In this document: in pieces, positions 9,419-18,323 of the stretch
Position numbering within the stretch: position 1 is the stretch's first letter
How the letters are laid out: each line of letters starts with the position of its first letter
Assembly (NCBI RefSeq): GCF_000179595.2
Contig: NZ_JH556653.1
Span: 1,967,028 to 2,031,027, forward strand
Reading direction: 5' to 3'
Origin: Acetivibrio cellulolyticus CD2
Lineage (GTDB): Bacteria > Bacillota > Clostridia > Acetivibrionales > Acetivibrionaceae
DNA: 64,000 nt
Notes under the pieces: generated by a model
Seen by the model: only the letters and a program-made list of their open reading frames with translations
Databases searched by the model: none
Told to the model about the DNA's origin: nothing
Position numbers and translations under genes: made by a program

Positions 9419-10498
9419 TTATTTTCCTGAACTGGTTCCTCCACCTGAAGATGATCTAGACCTGACACTAGATTGCCTTGCAGATGATAAATAGTTCGAA
9501 TATGTGGTACTTGTAGAGTTTGAAGTATATGTTCTATAATAATGTGATAAGTGTGAATGCCTTGAATGATAAGCTCTCGAAGAAGAATTCACATAATCTT
9601 TATTCGAAACCTGAACATACGTCACATTTTCTTCTGCGGTATACACAAAAGCATATTCTTTTTTTGAAAACAATCCTATTCCAGCGTCGTTTTTATCATC
9701 ATCGGTAGTATCAGCTACATCTGCAACCTTGGTTATACCGTTCGGCACTCCATCTATTATTGCTTTGACAGCTTCATCAACAGTTAATGTAGTTTTATAT
9801 ACACGTGCTATTTTTTTATCACTGTTGGTTGTAGAGGTAACATATTCAAATTTGGAACTGTTCTTCAAAAACTTATCTATTGGAGCACCTCCAATGGATC
9901 CCGTGGATACAATTGTTCCAAATAGAATAACTATAATTACCGATACCATAATAGTCACTATTTTCTTCATTGGTAAGCCTGAAGAAGGTGATGATGACGA
10001 AAATAGCGAAGAATTCAAATTAAGGCCAGCAGCTTTATTAAAGTTATCTGTTATCAAGATATCTTTTTCTTGCAATAAAACACCTAAACTTTTTTCTATT
10101 TCGCCATTCCAATCTTCAATAGCAACTATTTTTGTGTTAGCTCTATTTATAAATTCTCTATAATTGCACCTTTCATTTCTGTCAACATCAACTTTACCCC
10201 AATAATCACATACATAAGCTATTCCTTGATCGTACGAAGTATATTCTTCACCATATACATTAACATGGCTTGCACTCAAGTTACTTATTGCGTAATTCTC
10301 TTCGTAGATAGAGTAAATCAATCGTCCTCCATCTTCTTCAATATTAAGCCATTTAACATTATTTTGGTTATCAACAATTTTATATTCCTGCCATTCCCAC
10401 ATATCCTCTTTAAATTTAATCATCCCATAAACACTGTACTCAATTCCTTTGACAACAACTACTTGCCCCATTTTTAAATAATCTTTCATTTTCTTCAA
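9419..10498 (-). CDS. DUF4178 domain membrane protein
   Basis: A protein of about 359 aa. The N-terminal part (GQVVVVKGIEYSVYGMIKFK... WQEYKIVD) fits the beta-rich DUF4178 domain. One membrane helix (IVTIMVSVIIVILFGTIVST) lies about 180-200. The C-terminus is a low-complexity Ser/Tyr/His/Gly tail. The best ribosome site AAGGAAGGA precedes a TTG at 10498; an ATG at 10489 and a TTG at 10534 are alternatives. It is the first gene of the operon DUF4178-DUF350-DUF350-synthase. By its context it may act in a polyamine-linked membrane modification, which is inference. Confidence 0.75.
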   Translation of the reverse strand: MKKMKDYLKMGQVVVVKGIEYSVYGMIKFKEDMWEWQEYKIVDNQNNVKWLNIEEDGGRLIYSIYEENYAISNLSASHVNVYGEEYTSYDQGIAYVCDYWGKVDVDRNERCNYREFINRANTKIVAIEDWNGEIEKSLGVLLQEKDILITDNFNKAAGLNLNSSLFSSSSPSSGLPMKKIVTIMVSVIIVILFGTIVSTGSIGGAPIDKFLKNSSKFEYVTSTTNSDKKIARVYKTTLTVDEAVKAIIDGVPNGITKVADVADTTDDDKNDAGIGLFSKKEYAFVYTAEENVTYVQVSNKDYVNSSSRAYHSRHSHLSHYYRTYTSNSTSTTYSNYLSSARQSSVRSRSSSGGGTSSGK

Positions 10499-10837
10499 CC
10501 ATTCCTTCCTTGAAGACACAAAATCAAACTGCAAACCATAATTTTAGATTTCATTAATATTTCAAAATATTGATTTTGCTTAACAGAAAATAATCTGAAC
10601 ACCTTTATATTAAGCCTTTATAAAATAATAAGGATATGCTTTTATAATTGTACTATATTTTCATCATTAATACAATAACAAGCCATTACCAGCCTTTGCC
10701 AGCCATATATGTGTAATCCGGTCAACGCATAAAGAAAGGCAGTTTGTTTACCTATTTTCACCTTTAGTATAAATAACCTTTAAAGAAAGCTATTCCCCAA
10801 ATACTTTATCTAAAAATTGGTCTTTAACTTGCTGTTC
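10499..10837. other. intergenic region, no gene seen
   Basis: AT-rich spacer between the DUF4178 operon and the RCC1 protein gene, both on the reverse strand. It has a weak reverse promoter at 10647-10675 (TTGTAT, 17 bp, TACAAT) and two CCAGCC copies near 10690-10705. I see no coding frame and no clear terminator hairpin for the upstream gene. Confidence 0.5.
10647..10675 (-). promoter_or_regulatory. weak candidate promoter of the DUF4178 operon
   Basis: On the reverse strand TTGTAT (10670-10675) and TACAAT (10647-10652) are 17 bp apart, about 150 bp upstream of the proposed start. Confidence 0.3.
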
Positions 10838-13315
10838 TTAATCAAATTCATACACACCTTTTGCAAAACTATTATTATCAAAAGCTGTATTCTTAAAATA
10901 AATGTCATCTTCATAAACCCGCATATAATCTGCTTCATTATTTTGTATAACCGTATCTCTGACAAGAAGTATGGGTTCAACAAAGTACCCATTGAATAAT
11001 TGGTACTTAGAATCCTCCCCACTATGAACAACCACGTTATTACTTATCTCACAGGACGTAAATAACACATTCTTACTACTCATAATATTAATAAGGTCAG
11101 AAGAAACTACAGTATTTTTGAATTTGGAATTGTTAAATATTATATTGCTTGAATCCAGTATATTCATAATTCCGCCTTTACAATCTCGAATTACTGAATT
11201 ATCAAAGACAAAACCATTAACTTTTGAAAGTGCTGCTCCATTACTACCCCCAGATAAAATCGAGTTATTTACACAGACCTTTTGGCAATTTGAAAATGAT
11301 AATACATCAGATGAAAGACTACCACTTTTAAGTTCATGTACTGCATATATTCCATCAATTATTATATTCATTGAATCTTCGAAATTTAATATGTTTGCAA
11401 AACCCTTATTCTCCAACTTTACCGGATCAGCTGATTCTGATCTTATTATTAGATTCTCAATACCTTTTATAATTAACTCAGAGCCATCAACATGTACATA
11501 TTTACTATTTGCAACTTCATTTACAGCCTCTGCTAAATTGTAGACTTCTCCGGTCTTTAAAATTATCTCACAATTTGGTTGAATTGAATTAATGAATTCC
11601 TTCGCATTATCAACAATAACAACTTCCATCTTGTCACGCTGGACAAACTTTTCATAATGGTCGTATCCATATTCAGACATGATCTTTTCAGCCAGACCAT
11701 CTAATACTTCTTCTGTTTGACTATCAAACTCATATGCTAACTTGTTTTCTGCAGAAACATCCAACACTTCTGTTTTTAAAGGATTTCTATTAAATAAAGT
11801 TATTGCGGGCTTTTTTCTAGTGATAAAAGAACCATCACCGATCTGACCATTTCCATTACCCCCAAATGCCCAAAGTGAACCATCATTTTTGAGTGCCAGC
11901 AAATGTCCATTTCCAGAGGCTATCTCCCTGACACCGCTCAACTCAGAAATCATAACAGGTGTCAGATAATTTGATTCATCTTTATACCAATTGGATCCCC
12001 ATATATAGACACTACCATCATCTTTTAAAGCTATTGAGTGACCTCCTCCACGGGCTGAAATTGCAACAATCCCACTCAGCTCTTTAACCTGAATAGGCAC
12101 GGATAAGTCTGCTCCTTCTTGCTGCCCACTATAAACCAGAGCCTGATCATCATATTTCCATACCCAAACAGTCCCATCATTTTTTAAAGCAAGGACATGA
12201 CTTTGACCTGCAGAAACATCTATAACACCACTAATACCTTTTACTTTTTCCGGCAATTCACTTTTATTTTCTCCCCAGGTCCAAACTGCTCCGTCCTTAT
12301 CAAGGGCGAAAGAATAATAGCTTTCTGCAGCAATATCCACTATATTGGATAAACCATCCACAAGAACTGGTTCCGGCCCTATTTCCAAAGATAAATCAAT
12401 TCCCCATGTCCATACCGTTCCATCACTCTTCATTGCCAGGCAATGCCCATCATAAGCAGCTGAAATCTTCTTAACACCAGTTAACTTTTCCATTTTAACT
12501 GGTGTATTGATATACCTTTTATCGCCCGACCCGGAGTTGATTTCACCCCAGCACCATACTATTCCATCACTTTTTAATGCCAACGTATATTTGCTTCCTG
12601 CAGATACATCAATAACGTCATCCAAATTTGGCACTCTTTCAGGGATAGGGATATTTCTGTCCCCATAATCACCCCATGCCCAGACAGTTCCATCTTCCTT
12701 TATTGCTACCGTATGGTCATTTCCTCCGGAAATATGCGTAGTTGCATTATCTTTTCCATAAATATATATCAAGTCATCAATCAAGCTTTTATCTGCATCT
12801 TTATCAAAAGAATTATCCTTTTCACTTATAATTATTAGACCTCTGTTATAAAAAATGTTCTTCTCCAAAACGTCCTCTACCAGCCTTCTAAGCGGCAAAT
12901 ATGTTCTGCCTTCTATGATTTCGGCAGGTACATCAAGTCCTTTTTCTTCATTGTTTAAAAGCATAGTATGCTTTCCGGGCTTTAATACTGCTGTATTTCC
13001 ATTCAGTGAGATCATAACGGTTGATGTATCCCTATCCCAATTAACACTGGCACTCAGGCTTTCTGATATAAACCTTACAGGAACTAGTGTCCTCCCATTC
13101 TTGATGATAGGAACAACTTTTCCATTGTCACTATCTATCTTTGTTTTTATGGTATTAACATATGAATTCGGGCTTCCTATGTAAAGGATTACACATTTGC
13201 CAAGCTTTGATTGATCAGCCTCTGTAATTGCGCTGACTCTGAAGGGAAATACAAACAAATTGACAGCTATAAAGAAGACTATAACCCACAAAAATGACCA
13301 TTTTAATTTCCCCAC
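10838..13315 (-). CDS. secreted copper-amine-oxidase-N / RCC1-repeat / parallel beta-helix protein
   Basis: An 825-aa exported protein. After a signal peptide (1-29) there is a copper-amine-oxidase-N domain (about 38-155; GRTLVPVRFISESLSASVNW and RTYLPLRRL). Residues about 190-515 hold seven or more RCC1-type blades, each with a variant of H-x-(L/V)-A-(L/I)-K-x-D-G-(T/S)-V-W-x-W-G, implying a beta-propeller. Residues about 590-825 have Asn-rich periodic repeats (IINMSSKNVLFTSC-like) typical of a right-handed parallel beta-helix. The start is a GTG at 13315 with GGAGG 9 nt upstream. Likely a surface or cell-wall binding protein; ligand unknown. Confidence 0.85.
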   Translation of the reverse strand: MGKLKWSFLWVIVFFIAVNLFVFPFRVSAITEADQSKLGKCVILYIGSPNSYVNTIKTKIDSDNGKVVPIIKNGRTLVPVRFISESLSASVNWDRDTSTVMISLNGNTAVLKPGKHTMLLNNEEKGLDVPAEIIEGRTYLPLRRLVEDVLEKNIFYNRGLIIISEKDNSFDKDADKSLIDDLIYIYGKDNATTHISGGNDHTVAIKEDGTVWAWGDYGDRNIPIPERVPNLDDVIDVSAGSKYTLALKSDGIVWCWGEINSGSGDKRYINTPVKMEKLTGVKKISAAYDGHCLAMKSDGTVWTWGIDLSLEIGPEPVLVDGLSNIVDIAAESYYSFALDKDGAVWTWGENKSELPEKVKGISGVIDVSAGQSHVLALKNDGTVWVWKYDDQALVYSGQQEGADLSVPIQVKELSGIVAISARGGGHSIALKDDGSVYIWGSNWYKDESNYLTPVMISELSGVREIASGNGHLLALKNDGSLWAFGGNGNGQIGDGSFITRKKPAITLFNRNPLKTEVLDVSAENKLAYEFDSQTEEVLDGLAEKIMSEYGYDHYEKFVQRDKMEVVIVDNAKEFINSIQPNCEIILKTGEVYNLAEAVNEVANSKYVHVDGSELIIKGIENLIIRSESADPVKLENKGFANILNFEDSMNIIIDGIYAVHELKSGSLSSDVLSFSNCQKVCVNNSILSGGSNGAALSKVNGFVFDNSVIRDCKGGIMNILDSSNIIFNNSKFKNTVVSSDLINIMSSKNVLFTSCEISNNVVVHSGEDSKYQLFNGYFVEPILLVRDTVIQNNEADYMRVYEDDIYFKNTAFDNNSFAKGVYEFD

Positions 13316-13361
13316 CTATAAATTCCTCCCTGTGTTAATTACAATTATCATCCCACTATAT

Positions 13362-13390
13362 ATTTTAACTTATCTTAGCTAATTTGTCTT
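13362..13390 (-). promoter_or_regulatory. candidate promoter of the RCC1 protein gene
   Basis: On the reverse strand AAGACA (13385-13390) and TAAAAT (13362-13367) with a 17-bp spacer, about 47 bp upstream of the GTG. Confidence 0.35.
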
Positions 13391-13476
13391 TTATCTGGGA
13401 TTTATTTAATGATATTTTAATATTGCAATTTGCTAATAACCTGGGGGAATAGCTGAAAGAATATAAAAATATATAT

Positions 13477-13513
13477 GAAAAGGCCAACCTCATATAACAA
13501 GGTTGGCCTTTTC
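13477..13513 (-). terminator. Rho-independent terminator
   Basis: A perfect 14-bp stem, GAAAAGGCCAACCT (13477-13490) with AGGTTGGCCTTTTC (13500-13513), and a 9-nt loop. It lies 160 bp after the stop of the C39-like peptidase gene; the stem itself ends in a T-rich tract on either strand. Confidence 0.85.
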
Positions 13514-13674
13514 GTATTAAAAAAATCTAACTGGTATTAGAAATTGATTAATAATATATTTATATTGAACCATCCCCAATAACAATATTCGGCATTTATT
13601 GTAAGTGAGGACTTACTTCAATCAATATTAAATATTTTTGCGATTTCTTCGAAAATAATGTAAATATAGTCCCT

Positions 13675-14385
13675 TCACCTCATAGGTTTAAGGCAAGCAA
13701 CATCCAAATCTGGTACATTTGTGTAGTAGGTACTAAAAACTATTTCATCACGGCTTCCTGATTCTGTTCCAATAGGATTAAGACCAGTACAGATATTTAG
13801 TTTTCTTTGTGTACCATCTTCAGTATACCCATAGATAGTAACCCAATGGAAGTTGTAATTTGAGTTTAAACCAGATGGAACAGGTGTTGGATATTTTCCA
13901 ATATATAAAGCACATGGTCTTCCCTCGTTTATTTCTGTTTTTATATCTCCCCACATTTGATCTTCTGTAAGGTTTATTGAACCATCACTGTTTCTTTTTT
14001 CATATAGATAGGATCCAAAACTGTAACCGCAGTCATAAGTATGAAATATTATTTTTGAAAAGTTTGCTGGTAAAGTCCCCTCTCCTGATTTAGATTCCAT
14101 ATGAACTGCAAGATCTTTTATAAGGCTAACTCCAGTTTTTGAATCCTTTCGGCTAGTTGGAGTCCAGAGCCTTATATATCCCATTGAATCCCAATAGCTT
14201 AAGATGTTTGCACCAGCTGTTGGGCCACATGTATAATAGTAATATGGATAACCAGTGTTGTTCTGATTGTAAGACGGCACACCACTCAGTACTACACTTG
14301 TAGCTGCAAAAGCTGTTGGTACCTGGATTAATAATAAATTTACCATTATAAATATACACAATGCTTTAAATACTTTTTTTAACAT
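13675..14385 (-). CDS. secreted C39-like cysteine peptidase
   Basis: A 236-aa exported protein. Signal peptide 1-28 (ALCIFIMVNLLLIQVPTAFA). The mature part has VPSYNQ, then YYTCGPTAGANILSYW with the presumed nucleophile Cys, HWVTIYGY with the presumed catalytic His, and a later Asn/Asp-containing segment (LNICTGLNP), matching the papain-like C39_2 peptidase family. Function is probably extracellular proteolysis or peptide processing; target unknown. AGGAGG lies 7 nt before the ATG. It is divergent from the HTH-NPCBM regulator and shares its tandem-repeat region, which suggests joint control. Confidence 0.82.
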   Translation of the reverse strand: MLKKVFKALCIFIMVNLLLIQVPTAFAATSVVLSGVPSYNQNNTGYPYYYYTCGPTAGANILSYWDSMGYIRLWTPTSRKDSKTGVSLIKDLAVHMESKSGEGTLPANFSKIIFHTYDCGYSFGSYLYEKRNSDGSINLTEDQMWGDIKTEINEGRPCALYIGKYPTPVPSGLNSNYNFHWVTIYGYTEDGTQRKLNICTGLNPIGTESGSRDEIVFSTYYTNVPDLDVACLKPMR

Positions 14386-14430
14386 TACAATACCTCCTTT
14401 TAGCTCCCCTAAAAATTTTTATGTGCACAC

Positions 14431-14459
14431 ATTATAAGCAAAGTATAAGACAGTTTAAA
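14431..14459 (-). promoter_or_regulatory. candidate promoter of the C39-like peptidase gene
   Basis: On the reverse strand a perfect TATAAT (14431-14436) lies 17 bp from a weak -35 TTTAAA (14454-14459), about 46 bp upstream of the start. The weak -35 suggests a need for an activator. Confidence 0.45.
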
Positions 14460-14477
14460 CTATTTTAATAGCATAAA

Positions 14478-14521
14478 TGATGAATTTTTGTTGAATCTTT
14501 GTTGAATTTTTGATGAATTTT
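14478..14521. repeat. four 11-bp tandem repeats (iteron-like operator)
   Basis: Four exact-length units run without gaps: 14478-14488, 14489-14499, 14500-14510, 14511-14521. Units 1 and 4 are identical (TGATGAATTTT); units 2 and 3 differ at one or two positions (TGTTGAATCTT, TGTTGAATTTT). The 11-bp period places each copy on nearly the same face of the helix. The array ends about 5 bp before the -35 region of the forward promoter and about 18 bp from the -35 of the reverse one. Confidence 0.85.
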
Positions 14522-14525
14522 TTCT

Positions 14526-14554
14526 TTTTAAAATGGCTTTATGTGTTGTATAAT
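14526..14554 (+). promoter_or_regulatory. candidate promoter of the HTH-NPCBM regulator gene
   Basis: TATAAT at 14549-14554 with a poor -35 (TTTTAA, 14526-14531) 17 bp away. The tandem repeats lie directly upstream, where an activator would bind. Confidence 0.45.
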
Positions 14555-14596
14555 ATCTATTGTGCTTTTTAGTACAAATATAAGGAGGCAATAGAA

Positions 14597-15799
14597 TTGC
14601 AATTAACTGATGATTATAGCCTTAAGGTTATATTTGAAGTCATTTTTAAAGTAACCCGTAAAAATGCTAATGTTTTAGCAGATATGTATTTATTGAAAGA
14701 TAAATCGATAATTTCTAAATGGAAAAATAGAAAAAATACTCCTAAAGCTGAAGATATAAAAAAAATTGTAGAGTTTGTGATTTCCGAATCAACAACCTCC
14801 CAAAAGAAGATTATCAGGGATAGCATAGAAAACCAGCTTAAGGATTCTTCTATAAAAAAAGAAGTTAAGGATATTATTTTAAATATAGAGGATTTTAGCG
14901 AGTTTTTAGTTGAAGCGATAAGTCTTGCTGCCTCAGATGATCAACCTTTAGACAAAGAGATTAATTCAGAGGATCAATCTGCAGATAATAAGCTTGATAA
15001 TGAGGATTATACTGGTTATTCTCAAAATGAATACATATCTATAGATAATAAAGACTGTAACCTGAGAGCGCACAATACCATACTCGAAAGTTCAAGTGGC
15101 ATGAATCCAATAGAAATAAGTAATGATGAGCAAATTAAAAATCAGGTGATACCTGGAGATAAAAGTATTTCTGAAGAAGTGCAAATAAATAAGGGCGTGC
15201 CAGCTGCTGAAAGGATTGGGATTACAAGAAAACTTGGAAAGATAAAATACATAGCCATACCGCTTGCAATACTTATTGTGGCAGGTGTAATTGCAGTGAA
15301 TAAAATTCCTTTATCAACAGGTACAATACAAAGTGAATATTTGACAGATCAGCCCCCATCTTCGGTAAAAAATATACATTGTTATAGGATTAATAACAGC
15401 GCTGAAGAGGATATGATTAAAATTTATACATATGGCTGGTATTTTGAGGATGATTTTAACATGATTTCCGGCGGTAAAAAGTATACAAAAGGTGTTTTGT
15501 TTTCCGTAAATGCAGCTAAGGTTGCTGAGGTTTGTTACAAACTAAACGGAAAACACAAGCACTTAAACGGTTTAGTCGGCTTTGACGAGTGTTATATGAG
15601 AGTCGACAAGCACTACATTGCCAAATTCTACCTGGACAATGTTTTAAAAAAAGAGCTGGATTTAAAAAAAGGAGAACAACCAACAAGTATAGATTTTGAT
15701 ATTAAGAACGCAAAAGAACTGAAGATAGAGTTTGTAAAGCCCAAAGATGACGCTTCAGCAGATCCTAATATCGATTTATTGGATATGGTTTTGGAGTAG
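14597..15799 (+). CDS. membrane one-component regulator: HTH-like domain, TM helix, NPCBM-like sugar-binding domain
   Basis: A 400-aa protein starting at a TTG with AAGGAGG 8 nt upstream. Residues 1-60 resemble an HTH domain (ANVLADMYLLKDKSIISKWK, then NTPKAEDIKKIVEFV), with a second helical part to ~115. An acidic, poorly conserved linker (115-205) leads to one membrane helix (about 218-237, AIPLAILIVAGVIAV). The outer part (about 255-398) carries GGKKYTKGVLFSVNAAKVAE, HLNGLVGFDE and AKFYLDNVLKKELDL, the layout of an NPCBM galactose-binding-like fold. The topology suggests a sugar sensor that contacts DNA directly. Tandem repeats upstream may be its operator. HTH and NPCBM calls are by eye. 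Confidence 0.65.
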   Translation: MQLTDDYSLKVIFEVIFKVTRKNANVLADMYLLKDKSIISKWKNRKNTPKAEDIKKIVEFVISESTTSQKKIIRDSIENQLKDSSIKKEVKDIILNIEDFSEFLVEAISLAASDDQPLDKEINSEDQSADNKLDNEDYTGYSQNEYISIDNKDCNLRAHNTILESSSGMNPIEISNDEQIKNQVIPGDKSISEEVQINKGVPAAERIGITRKLGKIKYIAIPLAILIVAGVIAVNKIPLSTGTIQSEYLTDQPPSSVKNIHCYRINNSAEEDMIKIYTYGWYFEDDFNMISGGKKYTKGVLFSVNAAKVAEVCYKLNGKHKHLNGLVGFDECYMRVDKHYIAKFYLDNVLKKELDLKKGEQPTSIDFDIKNAKELKIEFVKPKDDASADPNIDLLDMVLE

Positions 15800-15848
15800 T
15801 GTATCTACTATATAAACTGCATAAAATTAAGAAACCATTGGCAAAAAC

Positions 15849-15877
15849 TTGATATGAATTATCCTTAGTGTTATTAT
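15849..15877 (+). promoter_or_regulatory. candidate promoter of the V-type ATPase operon
   Basis: TTGATA (15849-15854) and TATTAT (15872-15877) with a 17-bp spacer, about 168 bp upstream of the first gene. A nearer TATAAT at 15982-15987 has no good -35 but could also be used. Confidence 0.4.
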
Positions 15878-16044
15878 ATTAGATATATTTGGTTGTACTT
15901 TAATAATGTGAAAGGTATTCTGGAATTTAGAAGTTTATTTCTATTTGCTTTTTGATTCTTTAAATGCTTTTTTCTATTTTGTATAATTATAATTTAAAAG
16001 ACATAATAATATAAATTACGTTAAATTTGCAGGGTGGTGATTAA

Positions 16045-16371
16045 ATGTCAATCGAAGTACTAAAATCCATAAAGCAAACCGAATTGGAAGCTGAGCAAAT
16101 CAAAAAACAATCCTTGGATGATTCCAAGCAAATAGTTAATGAAGCAAATATCCAAGCCTACAAGCTTCAGGAGCAATCCGTAGAAAATGCTGAAAAGGAA
16201 GCCAAGAATATCCTTATAAATGCTGAAAAGCTTGCAAGTGATGAAATCAGAAAATTACAGACGGAAGTTGACAATCAGTATGATGATATAAAAAAAAGTG
16301 CACGTCAAAATCTCGACAAAGCAATAGATATAATTATGGGAAAGGTTGTGACTATCCATGCCAATAGTTAA
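16045..16371 (+). CDS. V-type ATPase peripheral stalk subunit (G/H-like)
   Basis: A 108-aa, almost entirely charged helical protein (QTELEAEQIKKQSLDD...; many Lys/Glu/Gln, Ala in heptads), the expected form of the peripheral stalk coiled-coil partner of subunit E (AhaH/NtpG type). It is the first gene of the operon and its last 14 bp overlap the subunit I gene. Start ATG behind GGTGGTGATTAA, a weak site. Confidence 0.8.
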   Translation: MSIEVLKSIKQTELEAEQIKKQSLDDSKQIVNEANIQAYKLQEQSVENAEKEAKNILINAEKLASDEIRKLQTEVDNQYDDIKKSARQNLDKAIDIIMGKVVTIHANS

Positions 16372-18322
16372 AATGAACAAACTTTCTCTAATAGGTCTTG
16401 AAACAGATAAGGAAAAAATTCTTGATATCTTTATGAATATGGGAGTTGTAGAAATATCAGAAAGCTTTGATAAGCTGTCTTCTGACGAATGGAAAGACAT
16501 AGCCGTACAGGACGGCAACAGTGAAGAGGTTGCCATATTTGATGACGTAATCAATAGAGTTAAATGGGCAATAGATTACCTGTCAAAATATGCTTCTAAA
16601 AAGAAGGGCTTGTTCTCTTTTAAAAGAGCTGTAAACACAAATGAATACAACATTGTAATTCAAAATACCGATAAGCTGAAATCTATTCTAGAAGACGTTT
16701 CCGGTTATGACGATCAGTTAACAAAACTAAAATCGGAAAAAAACAAAAATACCAATCTCATTCTAAGTCTTGAACCATGGAAACAATTGACCATACCTCT
16801 TGAGGAAACTTCAACATTAACTGCTACAATATTAATAGGGGTCTTACCTGAAACTGCCAAAGCCAATAATTTGAAGGTAGACCTTGTAAGTGAAGCCCCT
16901 GAAAGTTATCTTGAAGTCTTAAATGAAGATGGTCAGCAGAAATATATTCTTATTATCTATCATAACTCTTCCGAGGAAAGTATTATTAAGGTGCTGAAGC
17001 AATATGGGTTCTCTAAAGTAACCTTTAAGGAGCTCAGCGGTACTGTCAAAAGTAATATCGATCTGGCGGAAAAAAATATTATTTGTATAGATAAAGAATA
17101 TGCAGAGGTTATAAATAAAATTGCCGATTATGCTCGCTACAAGGAGGACTTTGAGATTCTTCATGACCACCTTCTTGTACAAAGAGACAAAAAAAAGATT
17201 CTAAACAATCTTGTCAAAACCAACAGTGCATTTTATCTTGAGGGATGGGTTCCCGCTGAATTGGGTGAAAAGCTAAAAGATCATATCACCAGTAAGTTTG
17301 ACTGTCTATTGGAAATCACCGAACCTGATAAGGGCGAAGAATTTCCTGTTCTGCTAAGAAACCCTAAAATAGTTCAACCTTTTGAAGCTATTACCGAAAT
17401 GTATAGTCTTCCAAGTTCAAGAGACGTAGATCCAAACCCACTTATGGCACCTTTCTTTTGTTTTTTCTTTGGTATGATGCTAAGTGATGCTGCATATGGT
17501 CTAATAATGTCTCTAGTAACCGGAATAATGCTTAAGAAGTACAAACTTGAAGGAACTATGTCAAAAATGATAAAGCTCTTATTCTTCTGTGGTATTTCAA
17601 CCTTTGTATGGGGTGCTTTGTTTGGAGGCTGGTTCGGAGACATTTTCACAGTTCTTTCGGGCGGCAAATTATCTATAAAGCCATTATGGTTCAATCCCCT
17701 GAATAATCCTATGAGACTTCTCATATGGTCCATGATATTTGGAGGAGTACATCTATTTACAGGTATGGGTATAAAGGCATACATGATGATTAAGGACGGT
17801 AAGCCGTGGGATGCACTATTTGATATAGGTTCATGGTATATAACTCTTATAGGTTTGGCACTTCTGTTTGTAGGGGGAGTACCTTCACAAGCAGGCAAAT
17901 ATATGGCAATAATAGGTGCAGTAATGCTTGTACTGACTCAGGGTAGGAGTGAAAAAAACATTATAAAGAGACTTTTATCGGGTATACTGAGTCTATATTC
18001 CGTTACCAGTTACTTAAGTGATGTTTTATCCTATTCAAGGCTTTTAGCCTTAGGTTTGGGGACAGGCGTTATTGCCTCAGTTATAAACACCTTAGGTACA
18101 CTATTTGGCTTTAATGTTTTTGGAATAATTGTTCTGGTAATTGTTTTTATTGGAGGTCACACCTTCAATATAGCTATTAACGCTCTAGGGGCTTATGTAC
18201 ATTCAAGCCGCCTTCAGTATGTAGAATTCTTTGGTAAATTTTATGAGGGTGGGGGCAAACGCTTTGATCCCTTTAAAAAGAATACAAAATATATCTGTAT
18301 AAACGACAAGGAGGCAATTTAA
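16358..18322 (+). CDS. ntpI: V-type ATP synthase subunit I (a-subunit homologue)
   Basis: A 654-aa membrane subunit that forms the ion half-channels of the Vo motor. The N-terminal half (1-340) is soluble and coiled-coil; the C-terminal half has about eight membrane helices starting near FFGMMLSDAAYGLIMSLVTG. The segment SYLSDVLSYSRLLALGLGTG contains R561, at the place of the essential arginine that faces the rotor ring. The ATG at 16358 overlaps the upstream gene; an ATG at 16373 (MNKLSL) is an alternative. It ends 1 bp before the K subunit start. Confidence 0.95.
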   Translation: MPIVKMNKLSLIGLETDKEKILDIFMNMGVVEISESFDKLSSDEWKDIAVQDGNSEEVAIFDDVINRVKWAIDYLSKYASKKKGLFSFKRAVNTNEYNIVIQNTDKLKSILEDVSGYDDQLTKLKSEKNKNTNLILSLEPWKQLTIPLEETSTLTATILIGVLPETAKANNLKVDLVSEAPESYLEVLNEDGQQKYILIIYHNSSEESIIKVLKQYGFSKVTFKELSGTVKSNIDLAEKNIICIDKEYAEVINKIADYARYKEDFEILHDHLLVQRDKKKILNNLVKTNSAFYLEGWVPAELGEKLKDHITSKFDCLLEITEPDKGEEFPVLLRNPKIVQPFEAITEMYSLPSSRDVDPNPLMAPFFCFFFGMMLSDAAYGLIMSLVTGIMLKKYKLEGTMSKMIKLLFFCGISTFVWGALFGGWFGDIFTVLSGGKLSIKPLWFNPLNNPMRLLIWSMIFGGVHLFTGMGIKAYMMIKDGKPWDALFDIGSWYITLIGLALLFVGGVPSQAGKYMAIIGAVMLVLTQGRSEKNIIKRLLSGILSLYSVTSYLSDVLSYSRLLALGLGTGVIASVINTLGTLFGFNVFGIIVLVIVFIGGHTFNIAINALGAYVHSSRLQYVEFFGKFYEGGGKRFDPFKKNTKYICINDKEAI

Positions 18323-18323
18323 T

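Larger units (their letters stand above)
13316..13674. other. intergenic region with promoter and terminator, no gene
   Basis: A 359-bp AT-rich spacer between two reverse-strand genes. It contains a candidate promoter for the RCC1 protein gene and a strong terminator for the C39-like peptidase gene, listed separately. No further coding frame is seen. Confidence 0.6.

Noticed and set aside
14478..14521. Short tandem repeats as a possible CRISPR array
   Set aside because: Units are only 11 bp with no spacers, unlike CRISPR repeats of 23-47 bp with unique spacers.
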